From positions 2,037,501-2,101,500 of the forward strand of contig NZ_CP073586.1 of NCBI RefSeq assembly GCF_022267555.1: DNA of 64,000 nucleotides, given 5' to 3'. The stretch is from Proteiniphilum propionicum. Its GTDB lineage: Bacteria > Bacteroidota > Bacteroidia > Bacteroidales > Dysgonomonadaceae. This document shows, piece after piece, positions 9,983-19,288 of the stretch. Position numbers and translations under genes: made by a program. The notes under the pieces were generated by a model, which saw nothing but the letters and a program-made list of their open reading frames with translations, did no database searches and was not told where the DNA came from. Numbering within the stretch: the first letter of the stretch is position 1; every line of letters starts with the position of its first letter.

Positions 9983-11737
9983 TCAATCTATTTTTTGATA
10001 AGCCAATTGGTTCAGCTTGCTGTAGTATTTATTAAACCTCTCTGATTTGAATTCTGAGTAATTCATCTGTCTGCCGGTATTTATCACCTTCTTGAAAAAA
10101 TCAGCCACATCGTTGAAGTTGTCAAATTCGAAATCGGTGCGACAGATATCGATTACCAGGTCAAGAATATATTTCTGACGTTCTATTGGTGTAACTGCAT
10201 CAATATCATCAAATGCATCTTGCTGCAATATGATGAAATCTATCAATTCAGATTTCCAGAATGTAATATGATACTCTACCGGCACGCCGTCATCTCCCAG
10301 AATATTTATCTGTTCGGCAATCTCCTTTCCACGAAGGAGGCGGGTCTTTGCCTCATTTACTTTTTCTGTCCAGTCGGTTGATATATGCTCAGAAATATAC
10401 TCTTCAAACTCAGGATATTCAATATATTTCGAATATGATTCTATAGGGTTGATAGCAGGATACCTTTTTTTATCGGCACGATCCTGTTCAAGTGCGTAAT
10501 AACAACGGGCAACCTTTTTTGTGTTTTCGGTCACCGGCTCTTTGAGGTTACCCCCAGCGGGTGATACTGTACCGATAAAGGTAATTGATCCCTCCTTGTC
10601 ATTATTCAGGATCACGTGCCCTGCCCGGCCATAGAAATTGGATATAATAGCTGAGAGGTCCATAGGAAAGGCATCGGGGCCCGGTAGCTCTTCCAGCCGG
10701 TTACTCATCTCACGCAACGCTTGTGCCCAACGTGAAGTAGAGTCCGCCATCAGAAGTACTTTCAAGCCCATTGAACGGTAATATTCACCAATTGTCATAG
10801 CTGTATAGACCGAAGCTTCACGTGCCGCCACAGGCATGTTTGAAGTGTTTGCTATTATGATTGTACGCTCCATAAGCTTGCGCCCGGTGTGCGGATCAAC
10901 AAGTTCGGGAAATTCAGTAAAGATCTCCACAACCTCGTTTGCACGTTCACCACATGCGGCTATGATTACTATATCGGCCTCTGCCTGTTTTGAGATGGCG
11001 TGCTGAAGCACAGTTTTTCCGGTGCCGAAAGCCCCTGGAATAAATCCCGTTCCACCTTCCACTATCGGATTCAGGGTATCTATGGAGCGAACACCCGTTT
11101 CTAGCAACCTGTATGGCCTTGGTTTCTCTTTATAAGCTGTGAGGGGTATTTTTACGGGCCATCGCTGAATCATATTCAGCTCCGTTTCATTGCCGTTTTG
11201 GTCTTCCACCACTGCTACTGTTTTATAGATATTGTAATCTCCTTCCTTCGCAATGCTTTTAATGATGTACTCATCTTTCATCTTAAAGGGAACCATAATC
11301 TTATGAGGTTGATAGTTCTCGTCCACCTCACCCAGCCAGGATCCCGCGGTTACCTTTTCCCCCGGTTTGGCAATAGGTTTAAAATGCCATAGCTTCTCTT
11401 CATCGAGTGGGAATGTGTACTCACCGCGTTTCAGGAAAACACCATCCATTTTATCAAGATCGTTCTCCAACCCGTCGAGGTTCCGCTCAAGGAGCCCGGG
11501 TCCCAGTACTACCTCAAGCATATGGCCCTGAAATTCCACTTCTGCTCCTACAGTAAGTCCACGTGTGCTTTCGAAAACCTGAATGTAGGCATTCTTTCCG
11601 ATTACCTTGATAACTTCCGACATCAATCTGGTCCCATCCAGATCGATGTAAGCGATCTCATTTTGAGCAACAGGCCCATCCGCATCAACGATGACTAGAT
11701 TGGATATGATCCCTTTAACTATTCCTTTTGTCAACAT
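9983..11737 (-). CDS. ntpA: V-type ATPase subunit A (catalytic)
   Basis: The catalytic subunit that hydrolyses or makes ATP, 584 residues. The Walker A loop GAFGTGKT lies at residues 235-242 (Lys241), followed by the catalytic glutamate segment CGERANE and LLMADSTSRWAQALREMSNR. The extra non-homologous insert after the N-terminal barrel (PHKIMVPFK region) distinguishes V-type A from F-type beta subunits. The start is an ATG at 11737, 26 bases after the DUF2764 gene. Whether the enzyme works as a Na+ pump or an ATP synthase cannot be decided from sequence. Confidence 0.97.
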   Translation of the reverse strand: MLTKGIVKGIISNLVIVDADGPVAQNEIAYIDLDGTRLMSEVIKVIGKNAYIQVFESTRGLTVGAEVEFQGHMLEVVLGPGLLERNLDGLENDLDKMDGVFLKRGEYTFPLDEEKLWHFKPIAKPGEKVTAGSWLGEVDENYQPHKIMVPFKMKDEYIIKSIAKEGDYNIYKTVAVVEDQNGNETELNMIQRWPVKIPLTAYKEKPRPYRLLETGVRSIDTLNPIVEGGTGFIPGAFGTGKTVLQHAISKQAEADIVIIAACGERANEVVEIFTEFPELVDPHTGRKLMERTIIIANTSNMPVAAREASVYTAMTIGEYYRSMGLKVLLMADSTSRWAQALREMSNRLEELPGPDAFPMDLSAIISNFYGRAGHVILNNDKEGSITFIGTVSPAGGNLKEPVTENTKKVARCYYALEQDRADKKRYPAINPIESYSKYIEYPEFEEYISEHISTDWTEKVNEAKTRLLRGKEIAEQINILGDDGVPVEYHITFWKSELIDFIILQQDAFDDIDAVTPIERQKYILDLVIDICRTDFEFDNFNDVADFFKKVINTGRQMNYSEFKSERFNKYYSKLNQLAYQKID

Positions 11738-11763
11738 ATATGTTTTTTTAATTTGTATCGGTA

Positions 11764-12618
11764 TTAAAATTCTTCCGGTAGGTTTGTCTGATTCTTCAGA
11801 TTGGAAATAATTTCCCGAAATACACGTTCACCTTCTTTCGCGTTTAGCTTCACCCAACGTTCAAGGATTTGAAGTTTACATAGATAGGCGAATATGTATT
11901 CGATGTTGAAGTAGTCGAAAACGGTGTTCTCTTCAAGCCAGTTCCATCTGAACCTATCGGCCTTTCGCTCACGTTCATAAATATCCGATTCCTCTGATAT
12001 GCGCTGTATAGTATCGAAATATTCCAGTTCACGACTAAGCCCGAAATCGCGTATGTTGGCATTATCTTTAATTATTTTTGCGATTTTATTACTTCCAACT
12101 ATCACTTTTGTGATATCTATACCATATTTTTTTGCATAGATTGCCGCGAGTATATTCCCGATATTCAGGTTGAGTTCGAACCATTCAGAAATCAGGCTGT
12201 TTTTAACTTCTATCCCATAGTCCATAAACAGGGAGGTGAGCAAATCTTCCCACAACCTTCCTCCTTGGGGCTGCCCTTCCTCACTTAACCATATCCGGAT
12301 AAATTTTTCGAAATAGGGCGGTATTTTTTTATTTGTGACAGGAAGATCTTCTTTTACTCTTTCTAATGTTTCCAGTATATCTTCACGCGATAATTTTCCT
12401 GCAGGGTTCAGATCTGAATCTTTTTTTTTCAACAGTGTGAACAGATTCTCATTATCTGTCTTCAGGAAATATTTGCTCAATAGCTTCTGATCTGCCTGTT
12501 TTAATTCTGTGTCGAGCATTGATCTGAATTCTTCCACAGTGAAGGGAAGCTTCATGCTGTCGAAAGTGAAATCTGGCAGTCCGGATATAAAGTAGTAATA
12601 TTGATTTTTAAAAAGCAT
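11764..12618 (-). CDS. DUF2764 family protein in the V-type ATPase operon (possible subunit C analogue)
   Basis: A 284-residue, mostly helical soluble protein beginning MLFKNQYYYFISGLPDF, the typical N-terminus of DUF2764 proteins found inside Bacteroidetes V-ATPase operons. I chose the ATG at 12618; an in-frame TTG at 12630 would add four residues. The operon has no recognisable subunit C (the rotor-to-stalk adaptor). The C-terminal segment NIEYIFAYLCKLQILERW loosely recalls the (P/G)E-(L/V)-AY-(K)E-E-N pattern at the end of subunit C/d proteins. A role as divergent subunit C is therefore an inference, not a demonstrated function. Confidence 0.85.
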   Translation of the reverse strand: MLFKNQYYYFISGLPDFTFDSMKLPFTVEEFRSMLDTELKQADQKLLSKYFLKTDNENLFTLLKKKDSDLNPAGKLSREDILETLERVKEDLPVTNKKIPPYFEKFIRIWLSEEGQPQGGRLWEDLLTSLFMDYGIEVKNSLISEWFELNLNIGNILAAIYAKKYGIDITKVIVGSNKIAKIIKDNANIRDFGLSRELEYFDTIQRISEESDIYERERKADRFRWNWLEENTVFDYFNIEYIFAYLCKLQILERWVKLNAKEGERVFREIISNLKNQTNLPEEF

Positions 12619-12661
12619 ATGCAAAATCAAACCGGTAATGGGGAGATAAAAATCTCCTGTG

Positions 12662-13249
12662 TTAAAATAGAAGTTTTTGAATCTGAGGACGCAAGAACTC
12701 TCTGAAATATTCGATAAACTCCTCTTCTCCGAATTTTACTTTGTAGGAACCATCTTCAGGAGATAGTGTGAATCCTGTTTTAATACCACTCACTGTCTCA
12801 ATCTTTAATCCTTTATCCAGGAGATTTTTGGCATTGGAGGCGATGTACGACTCAAGCTCCTTAGGATTTTTAACCCCAATAGTTAAGGTTTCATCCTTAG
12901 ACCAGTTCTGTATCAGCTCCACTATCAGTTTCTGCATAAAGGTTTTGTCCTCAACGGCAGCCTTCACATTCATCGAGGCCAGCTTGTCAGTTACGATGTT
13001 GGTAATCTCCGTTTTGAGTGCCTCGGAAGACTGAGCTGCGAACAGTTTTAGTTCCGCTTCGGTATGGCTTTTTAATTCTGCACTTTTCTTTTGGGCTGCA
13101 GCAATAATTTCAGCCGCCTCAGTTTTTGCTTCATCCAATATTTGCTGCTTTAAAGCTGTGGCTTCCGTAACTATTCTGTCGGCTTCTTCTTTGCCTTTCT
13201 CCACACCCTCGGAGTACAATTTTGAGGTAAGTTCCTGAATCTTATCCAT
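12662..13249 (-). CDS. ntpE: V-type ATPase subunit E (peripheral stalk)
   Basis: Subunit E is part of the peripheral stalk that holds the catalytic head still. The product is 195 residues from the ATG at 13249 (MDKIQELTSKLYSEGVEKG). The upstream in-frame extension to 13300 lacks family character and is probably leader. The N-terminal half is a long Ala/Glu/Lys-rich coiled coil (EADRIVTEATALKQQ to KSHTEAEL), and the C-terminal half is a globular domain. It is the first gene of the seven-gene operon. No separate subunit G/H partner gene is seen. Confidence 0.92.
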   Translation of the reverse strand: MDKIQELTSKLYSEGVEKGKEEADRIVTEATALKQQILDEAKTEAAEIIAAAQKKSAELKSHTEAELKLFAAQSSEALKTEITNIVTDKLASMNVKAAVEDKTFMQKLIVELIQNWSKDETLTIGVKNPKELESYIASNAKNLLDKGLKIETVSGIKTGFTLSPEDGSYKVKFGEEEFIEYFREFLRPQIQKLLF

Positions 13250-13351
13250 ATAGTAATATAATGATTTTATTTTTTTGAGCCCGGGAAGTCGATATTCCAA
13301 CCTGTCGGATATGGATTACCGGCACAATGCTGAAAATGCAAAGTGAACCCA

Positions 13352-13359
13352 CAAATTTA
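13352..13359 (-). promoter_or_regulatory. Candidate -7 promoter element of the V-type ATPase operon
   Basis: Read on the minus strand this is TAAATTTG, a match to the Bacteroidetes -7 consensus TAnnTTTG, about 100 bases upstream of the subunit E ATG. A CAAA (TTTG on the minus strand) occurs at 13389-13392, but the 29-base spacing is longer than usual, so the -33 box is uncertain. Confidence 0.35.
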
Positions 13360-13504
13360 CAAAAAATAATGCAGAATTGTAATTTAATCAAATCAAAAAT
13401 ACCTGAATCGTACATTTATAAGTTTCAGGCTGCATTATTTTCGGATGAATTGTCGTTTTCACCATCTCTTTTTATTTGGCACTGTTTTTGCTTTTAATAG
13501 AACT

Positions 13505-14794
13505 ATGGACAGGAAAATCTTCAGGCTTGCCATTCCAAATATTATTACCAACATTACCGTTCCATTACTGGGGATGATTGATATTGCCATTGCAGGCAGG
13601 CTTGGCTCCGCAGTGTATATTGGTGCCATAGCCCTTGGTGCAAATATTTTTAACATGATTTACTGGAACTTTGGGTTTCTGAGGATGAGTTCAAGCGGTT
13701 TCGCCGCGCAGGCATACGGAGCAAGGGATCTATCGGAAGTTATGAACGTATTTATCCGTTCTCTGGCCATAGGGCTGGGAGTTGGCCTTATCATTGTTTT
13801 ATTGCAATATCCCATTGGTGAGCTGGCTATTACTTTTATAAAGTCGGGCCCTGAGTCAGCAGAGCACGTGAAGAGCTATTTTCGTATTGTGGTGTGGGGA
13901 GCGCCGGCAGTGTTGGGGATGTATGCCTTTAAGGGGTGGTTCATTGGTATGCAGAATGCAAGAATTCCCATGGTCATCGCCATCCTTAATAATCTGCTCA
14001 ACATTTTGTTAAGCATGGTTTTTGTTTTTGGTTTCGGGATGAAGATCGAAGGAATTGCGTTAGGTACAGTGTTATCGCAACTAATTTCGCTACTGGCAGC
14101 AGCAGGCCTTTGGTGGAAGTATTACAGACGCCTTGTGGAATATGTCAGGAAGGAGACTGTTTGGGACAGGCAGGCTATTCGTCAATACTTCAGGGTAAAC
14201 AGTGATATTTTTGTACGTACTTTTTTGTTGACTTTAGTTACCACTTTTTTCACCTTTGCCTCTTCGGGGATGGGAGAGGCCATATTGGCAGTCAATGCCC
14301 TTCTGATGCAGTTTTTCATGCTCTTTTCCTATTTTATGGATGGTTTTGCCTATGCCGGTGAGGCCCTGACCGGTCGGTTTATCGGTTCTAAAAACCGGGA
14401 ATACCTTCAGTGGATGATCCGTAGGATATTTTTCTGGGGGACTGTGGTGAGCCTTGTTGCCGTAATAGTTTATCTGATCTTTCCTTCTCAGATACTGCAT
14501 ATCATGACCAACGACCTTTATATTATTGAGCGAACCAAAGATTTCATGTTTTGGACATTGCTTATCCCCGTTGCCGGCTTTGCTGCTTTTCTGTGGGACG
14601 GTATTTTTATCGGTGCTACGGCTTCCGCACAGATGCGTAATGCCATGATACTCTCTTCTGCGCTTTTTTTTGCCTGCTATTTTATTATGTCCCCACTGTG
14701 GGGCAATAATGGACTCTGGCTTTCTTTTATCCTCTACCTGCTGGTAAGAGGTGTTATGCAAACCATCTGGTCGCGGAAAGCTTTGTCTTTTTAA
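13505..14794 (+). CDS. MATE family efflux transporter (DinF-like)
   Basis: An inner-membrane multidrug/toxin extrusion protein with about twelve hydrophobic helices, likely driven by Na+ or H+. The family-typical N-terminus is MDRKIFRLAIPNIITNITVP, with GMIDIAIAGRLG following and a second repeat that starts near FRVNSDIFVRTF. I chose the ATG at 13505 (429 residues). An in-frame ATG at 13445 would add 20 residues that do not resemble the family. Loop segments such as NFGFLRMSSSGFAAQAYGA and ALTGRFIGSKN match the DinF-like branch. The substrate is unknown. It is divergent from the V-ATPase operon and convergent with the RND operon. Confidence 0.94.
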   Translation: MDRKIFRLAIPNIITNITVPLLGMIDIAIAGRLGSAVYIGAIALGANIFNMIYWNFGFLRMSSSGFAAQAYGARDLSEVMNVFIRSLAIGLGVGLIIVLLQYPIGELAITFIKSGPESAEHVKSYFRIVVWGAPAVLGMYAFKGWFIGMQNARIPMVIAILNNLLNILLSMVFVFGFGMKIEGIALGTVLSQLISLLAAAGLWWKYYRRLVEYVRKETVWDRQAIRQYFRVNSDIFVRTFLLTLVTTFFTFASSGMGEAILAVNALLMQFFMLFSYFMDGFAYAGEALTGRFIGSKNREYLQWMIRRIFFWGTVVSLVAVIVYLIFPSQILHIMTNDLYIIERTKDFMFWTLLIPVAGFAAFLWDGIFIGATASAQMRNAMILSSALFFACYFIMSPLWGNNGLWLSFILYLLVRGVMQTIWSRKALSF

Positions 14795-14905
14795 TGCGAT
14801 AGCTTGTTCTTAAAAAACCTTAAAATAGAAAATGATTATTTATAATAGCCTGAATATTAATGCCTATTTCAGCTAGCTTCTGCATTATCTGTTATCATTA
14901 ACATC

Positions 14906-16231
14906 CTACTCCAGGTATCTACCTATTTTGCCACTGATCTGAAGCAGTGAGATCTCATAAAGCTTTGTGTTGTATTGCGCTGTTAAGAGTCGCTGTTCTG
15001 CTTCTAGCAGGCTATTTTGAGCCTCACGCAGTTCCAGCCCGGAGAGATCTCCGATCTTATACCGTTCCATGGCTATCTCGTAATTCAGTTCTGCATTTTC
15101 AAGGCTTTCGGACTCCAGCTTTGCCAACTCAATATTGTTCTGGTAAGCCATCCACATATTAGCAAAATCGCTTTGTATTGCAAGTTTACTTCTATCTATT
15201 TCCAGTTCCCTGTTTTGAATGGATATTTTTGCATTCTTCTGTTCTCTTCTGCGGTTGAATCCATCGAAGAGTGTGTATCCTAACGTAAGCCCGGCTGAAG
15301 GGCCCCAGTTGCGCTGCCTGTCAATAGACCCAGTGTTGTAGTTGTAATTGGTGAACCCGTATCCGGTATTCAAACGGAGATAGGGATAGTTCCTGCTTTG
15401 CAGTTTTTTTAGTTCAAGCTCGCTCAATGTTTTGTTCTTTTGTGTGAGTAGTAGCAGAGTGTTTTGCTGTAATGAAGCATCAAGAAGCTCATCCTGCGAC
15501 AACATTGTATCGAAAAGGATGGTGGTATCTTCTGCCATGAAATTCCTGTTTACATCCACTCCCATCAGCTCGTTGAGCCTTATACGGGATCTGTTCAGTA
15601 TCTCGTATTGCTGTATAAGCTGAGAGCTGTCGGCATTAAAATAGACGCGGGCCTGTTGAAGGTCGAGGCGCGATAATGACCCAACCTGATAACGTGCCTC
15701 CACGATGCGTAATCGCTCCCTTGAAAGCGCTACGGCATATTGGAGATTACCTAGGCGGATCTGCTGTTGTACATAGTTGTAGTATTCAGCTGTTAAATTG
15801 GCTATGAGGTTCTCTAAAGACAGGCGGGTATTCAGTTCACCTACTGTCTGCAACTCCTGTAGCCGCTTATAGTTTGTTTGCACGCGGAAGCCCTCAAATA
15901 GAGTCCAGCTCAGATTAACCGATGCATCAAGAGCCTGTGTGCCGGAGTTGCGGGTTTTTACAATATCTCCGCCTCCAGAGGGTGACTGATTGGTGTTGCT
16001 GCTACGCATGCTATACCCCGAATTAAGGTTTACATCCGGTAAGAAGCCGGCATTCCCCGGAGTGACATTGTTATCAGAGATCATTTCTTCATTGCGTGCT
16101 ATCCGCAGGTCGTAATTATTCTCAATCCCAATCCTCAGGCATTCCTGCAGGTTTATCACACTTTGCGGTGATGTGATGAAAGGAATAAAGAAAAACAGTA
16201 ACGACAGCACCTCTTTTATCTTCTTACTCAT
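14906..16231 (-). CDS. TolC family outer-membrane efflux channel
   Basis: The outer-membrane exit duct of the tripartite pump encoded just upstream. The product is 441 residues from the ATG at 16231, or 446 from an ATG at 16246. A hydrophobic signal peptide (LSLLFFFIPFITSP) is followed by two OEP repeats of long helices, with QARVYFNADSSQLIQQYEIL in the first and EAQNSLLEAEQRLLTAQYN in the second as typical landmarks. The gene overlaps the end of the RND pump gene by 8 bases (23 with the longer start), so translation is probably coupled. No lipobox cysteine is visible after the signal peptide. Confidence 0.94.
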   Translation of the reverse strand: MSKKIKEVLSLLFFFIPFITSPQSVINLQECLRIGIENNYDLRIARNEEMISDNNVTPGNAGFLPDVNLNSGYSMRSSNTNQSPSGGGDIVKTRNSGTQALDASVNLSWTLFEGFRVQTNYKRLQELQTVGELNTRLSLENLIANLTAEYYNYVQQQIRLGNLQYAVALSRERLRIVEARYQVGSLSRLDLQQARVYFNADSSQLIQQYEILNRSRIRLNELMGVDVNRNFMAEDTTILFDTMLSQDELLDASLQQNTLLLLTQKNKTLSELELKKLQSRNYPYLRLNTGYGFTNYNYNTGSIDRQRNWGPSAGLTLGYTLFDGFNRRREQKNAKISIQNRELEIDRSKLAIQSDFANMWMAYQNNIELAKLESESLENAELNYEIAMERYKIGDLSGLELREAQNSLLEAEQRLLTAQYNTKLYEISLLQISGKIGRYLE

Positions 16232-19200
16232 GTTGCAGTTTCTCATTATTTTTCTTCTTTTCTTTTGCTTTCCTGTCGGTGGAGAGATACATATACATTG
16301 CAGGTATGAGGTACAGGGTGAGCAGCGTGGAGATAAGCAGCCCGCCTACAACTACTGTCCCCATCGCGATCCTGCCGTTCGCTCCCTCGCCTGTGGCGAA
16401 CATAAGTGGAAGCAGACCGAGAACGGTTGAGATGCTCGTCATAAGTATCGGGCGAAACCTCTGTACTGAAGCCTCCACGATTGCCTGGCTCTTGTCAAGG
16501 CCGGCAGCCTGGCGCTGGTTAGCAAACTCAACAATGAGGATACCGTTCTTGGTAACCAGGCCAATAAGCATTATCAACCCTATCTGGCTGTAGATATTCA
16601 TTGTCACCCCGGTTATCCACATGAACAACAGTGCACCGAAAAGTGCCAGCGGAACAGTAAACATTATGACAAACGGGTCTTTGAAGCTCTCAAACTGAGC
16701 CGCCATCACGAGGAAGATCAGCAATAGAGCCAGCCCGAAAGCAAAGAGAAGGCTCGATGAACTCTCCCGGAAATTTCTCGACTCCCCCTCAAGGGCTGTC
16801 CTGAATGAATCGTCAAGCACTTCAGTTGCTATCCTGTCCATCTCTTCCAGTCCCTCCCCCAATGAATATCCGGGTGCAAGCCCTGCTGATATCGTTGCGG
16901 AGTTAAACCGGTTATACCTGTATAGCTGAGGGGGGGCGACCGACTCTTGGAGTTTGACAAGGTTATCCATCTGGATCATCCGCCTGTCTGAATTTTTGAT
17001 ATAGATGGTTTTCAGGTCTACAGGTTTATTTCTCTGCTGACGGTTTATCTCTCCAAGAATCTGGTACTGTTTGCCGTTCATGTAAAAATAACCCATTCGT
17101 TGCCCGCTTAGAGCGTATTGCAAAGTCTGGCCGATGTCGCGGGTACTTACTCCCAGCATGGCTGCTTTATCTCGGTCTATCAGTATGCGTGTTTCGGGTT
17201 TGGTGAACTTCAAATCCACATCGGCCATCTGGAAGTAGGAGCTTGCATTTACCTTTTCCATGAAAAGGGGGATGAACTCCTGCAGCTTCTCAATATTGGG
17301 AGCTTGCAGCACATACTGGATGGGCATTCCGGCACGCCGCCCTCCAAAAGTAGACTGTTGCTGTACGAAGGCACGGGCAGCCGTTTCATTCCTTACGGCA
17401 CGGGAAAGAGCATCGGCAATCTCCATCTGACTTCGTTCACGCTTATCCATATCAGGCAATACCAGCCGGACCATTCCGAACCCGCTTCGGGTCATGGTTA
17501 TATTTGATTCTCTTTCTGGCGCGATAGAATCGGAAATATATGAGATCCGGTCGGTGTAGTCCCGTACAAATTCATAGGTTGCACCTTCAGGGGCGGAACT
17601 TCTGATTATCACCTGCGAACGATCCTCAAGTGGAGCCATCTCGGCCGGTATGATTCCCTGGAAGAGAACAATGAGTATTGCCGAAATAATAACTACCGGC
17701 AAGACGAGCCATTTTTTGTTTAGAAACAGATTCAGGGAGTTATTGTATATACTGTTCATCCCCTTGAAAAAAAGCTCTGACTTTTGATAGAGTTTCGATG
17801 GCTTTCGTTTCCTCTTTAACATTTTTGATGAGAGCATGGGGACGAAAGACAAAGCTACAAATGAAGAGATGATAACGGCACCTGAAATAACAATGCTGAA
17901 TTCCCTGAATAATCTTCCTGTCAGCCCTTCAAGAAAAACAATAGGAAAGAAGATAGCCACCAGCGTTACTGTTGTAGATACCACTGCAAAGAATATCTCT
18001 TTGGACCCTGTGATGGATGCCTGCCCGGGGTCCATCCCATTCTCAACCTTCTGATAGATATTCTCAGTTACTACTATGGCGTCGTCAACCACCAGACCGA
18101 CTGCCAGTACTACCGCCAGCATCGACAATACATTGATTGAGAATCCCGCCAGATACATCACGAAGAATATACCGATAAGTGATATAGGTATTACCAGTGC
18201 CGGGATAAGGGTGACACGCCAGTTACGAAGGAAGACGAATATGATGAAAACCACCAGGATAAAAGCAATGATTACAGTTACTTGCACCTCCTCGATGGAT
18301 GCCCTGATAAATTTAGTGTTGTCGAAAGCTACATCCAGAACCACATCCTCAGGGAGATCTTTTTTCATCTGGTCCATGCGTAATCTCACCTGATCGGCAA
18401 TACTTATATGGTTGGCCCCCGGCTGGGGTATTATAACGCAGCTCACCATGGGAACGCCGTTCCTGCGAAGGATATTTTGACGGTTGGCTGCATCCAGCTC
18501 GGCATACCCTACATCCCTGAAGCGTACTATCCGGAAATTATCTTCTATCAGAATTAAATTGTTAAAATCTTCCGGCGTCTGCATCAATCCCATTGTGCGG
18601 ATCGACTGTTCTATGTGGTCTCCTTCTATACTGCCTGCAGGAAGTTCAATATTCTCCCTGTCAAGGGCATTTTTTATGTCCATGGGAGTGATATTGTATG
18701 CTGCCATTTTTATGGGATCAAGCCACAAGCGCATGGCGTATCTGTATTCTCCCCAAATCTCAACTGCACTTACGTTGGAGATGGTTTGCAGACGCTCCTT
18801 GACGGTAAGGTCGGCGATCTCAGAGAGCTCAAGCATAGAACGGACCGGGCTCTGCACTGTAATCTGCATGATTGGGTCAGAATCGGCATCAGCTTTCGAA
18901 ACTGTGGGAGGATCGGCATCTCGCGGCAGGTAGCGCTGTGCTATGGAAACTTTGTCTCTCACGTCGTTCGCTGCTGTTTCCATATCTACGCTTAACTCGA
19001 ACTCCACTGTTATCCGGCAGCTTCCCTGGCTGCTCCGGCTTATAAGGGAACGGATCCCGGGAATTCCGTTGATGTGCTGTTCGAGTGGTTCAGTGATCTG
19101 ATTCTCTATCACATCGGCATTGGCTCCGGGGTAGGAAACATGAACGGTGATGATTGGGTTATCAACGTTCGGGTACTCGCGTACAGCCAGGCCGGTGTAA

Positions 19201-19283
19201 CCAATGAGCCCGAAAATAATGATGATAAGGATCATCACTGTGGCAAGTACCGGGCGTTTTATGCTTAATTCTGATAGATTCAT
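16224..19283 (-). CDS. RND family efflux pump, inner-membrane transporter (AcrB/MexF-like)
   Basis: A 1019-residue HAE1-type RND transporter with the usual 12-helix, two large periplasmic loop layout. The proton-relay residues are intact: Asp400-Asp401 in GLVVDDAIVVTEN (TM4) and Lys912 in TKNGILIVEFAN (TM10). The first helix is preceded by the typical SIKRPVLATVM sequence. It should export drugs, dyes, bile acids or similar amphiphiles from the periplasm. The adaptor gene ends five bases upstream, and the outer-membrane channel gene overlaps its 3' end. No local regulator gene is visible. Confidence 0.97.
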   Translation of the reverse strand: MNLSELSIKRPVLATVMILIIIIFGLIGYTGLAVREYPNVDNPIITVHVSYPGANADVIENQITEPLEQHINGIPGIRSLISRSSQGSCRITVEFELSVDMETAANDVRDKVSIAQRYLPRDADPPTVSKADADSDPIMQITVQSPVRSMLELSEIADLTVKERLQTISNVSAVEIWGEYRYAMRLWLDPIKMAAYNITPMDIKNALDRENIELPAGSIEGDHIEQSIRTMGLMQTPEDFNNLILIEDNFRIVRFRDVGYAELDAANRQNILRRNGVPMVSCVIIPQPGANHISIADQVRLRMDQMKKDLPEDVVLDVAFDNTKFIRASIEEVQVTVIIAFILVVFIIFVFLRNWRVTLIPALVIPISLIGIFFVMYLAGFSINVLSMLAVVLAVGLVVDDAIVVTENIYQKVENGMDPGQASITGSKEIFFAVVSTTVTLVAIFFPIVFLEGLTGRLFREFSIVISGAVIISSFVALSFVPMLSSKMLKRKRKPSKLYQKSELFFKGMNSIYNNSLNLFLNKKWLVLPVVIISAILIVLFQGIIPAEMAPLEDRSQVIIRSSAPEGATYEFVRDYTDRISYISDSIAPERESNITMTRSGFGMVRLVLPDMDKRERSQMEIADALSRAVRNETAARAFVQQQSTFGGRRAGMPIQYVLQAPNIEKLQEFIPLFMEKVNASSYFQMADVDLKFTKPETRILIDRDKAAMLGVSTRDIGQTLQYALSGQRMGYFYMNGKQYQILGEINRQQRNKPVDLKTIYIKNSDRRMIQMDNLVKLQESVAPPQLYRYNRFNSATISAGLAPGYSLGEGLEEMDRIATEVLDDSFRTALEGESRNFRESSSSLLFAFGLALLLIFLVMAAQFESFKDPFVIMFTVPLALFGALLFMWITGVTMNIYSQIGLIMLIGLVTKNGILIVEFANQRQAAGLDKSQAIVEASVQRFRPILMTSISTVLGLLPLMFATGEGANGRIAMGTVVVGGLLISTLLTLYLIPAMYMYLSTDRKAKEKKKNNEKLQHE

Positions 19284-19288
19284 CTCTT

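Noticed and set aside
14234-14761. 175-codon minus-strand open frame
   Set aside because: Antisense to the well-supported MATE gene, with no signal of a real protein family.
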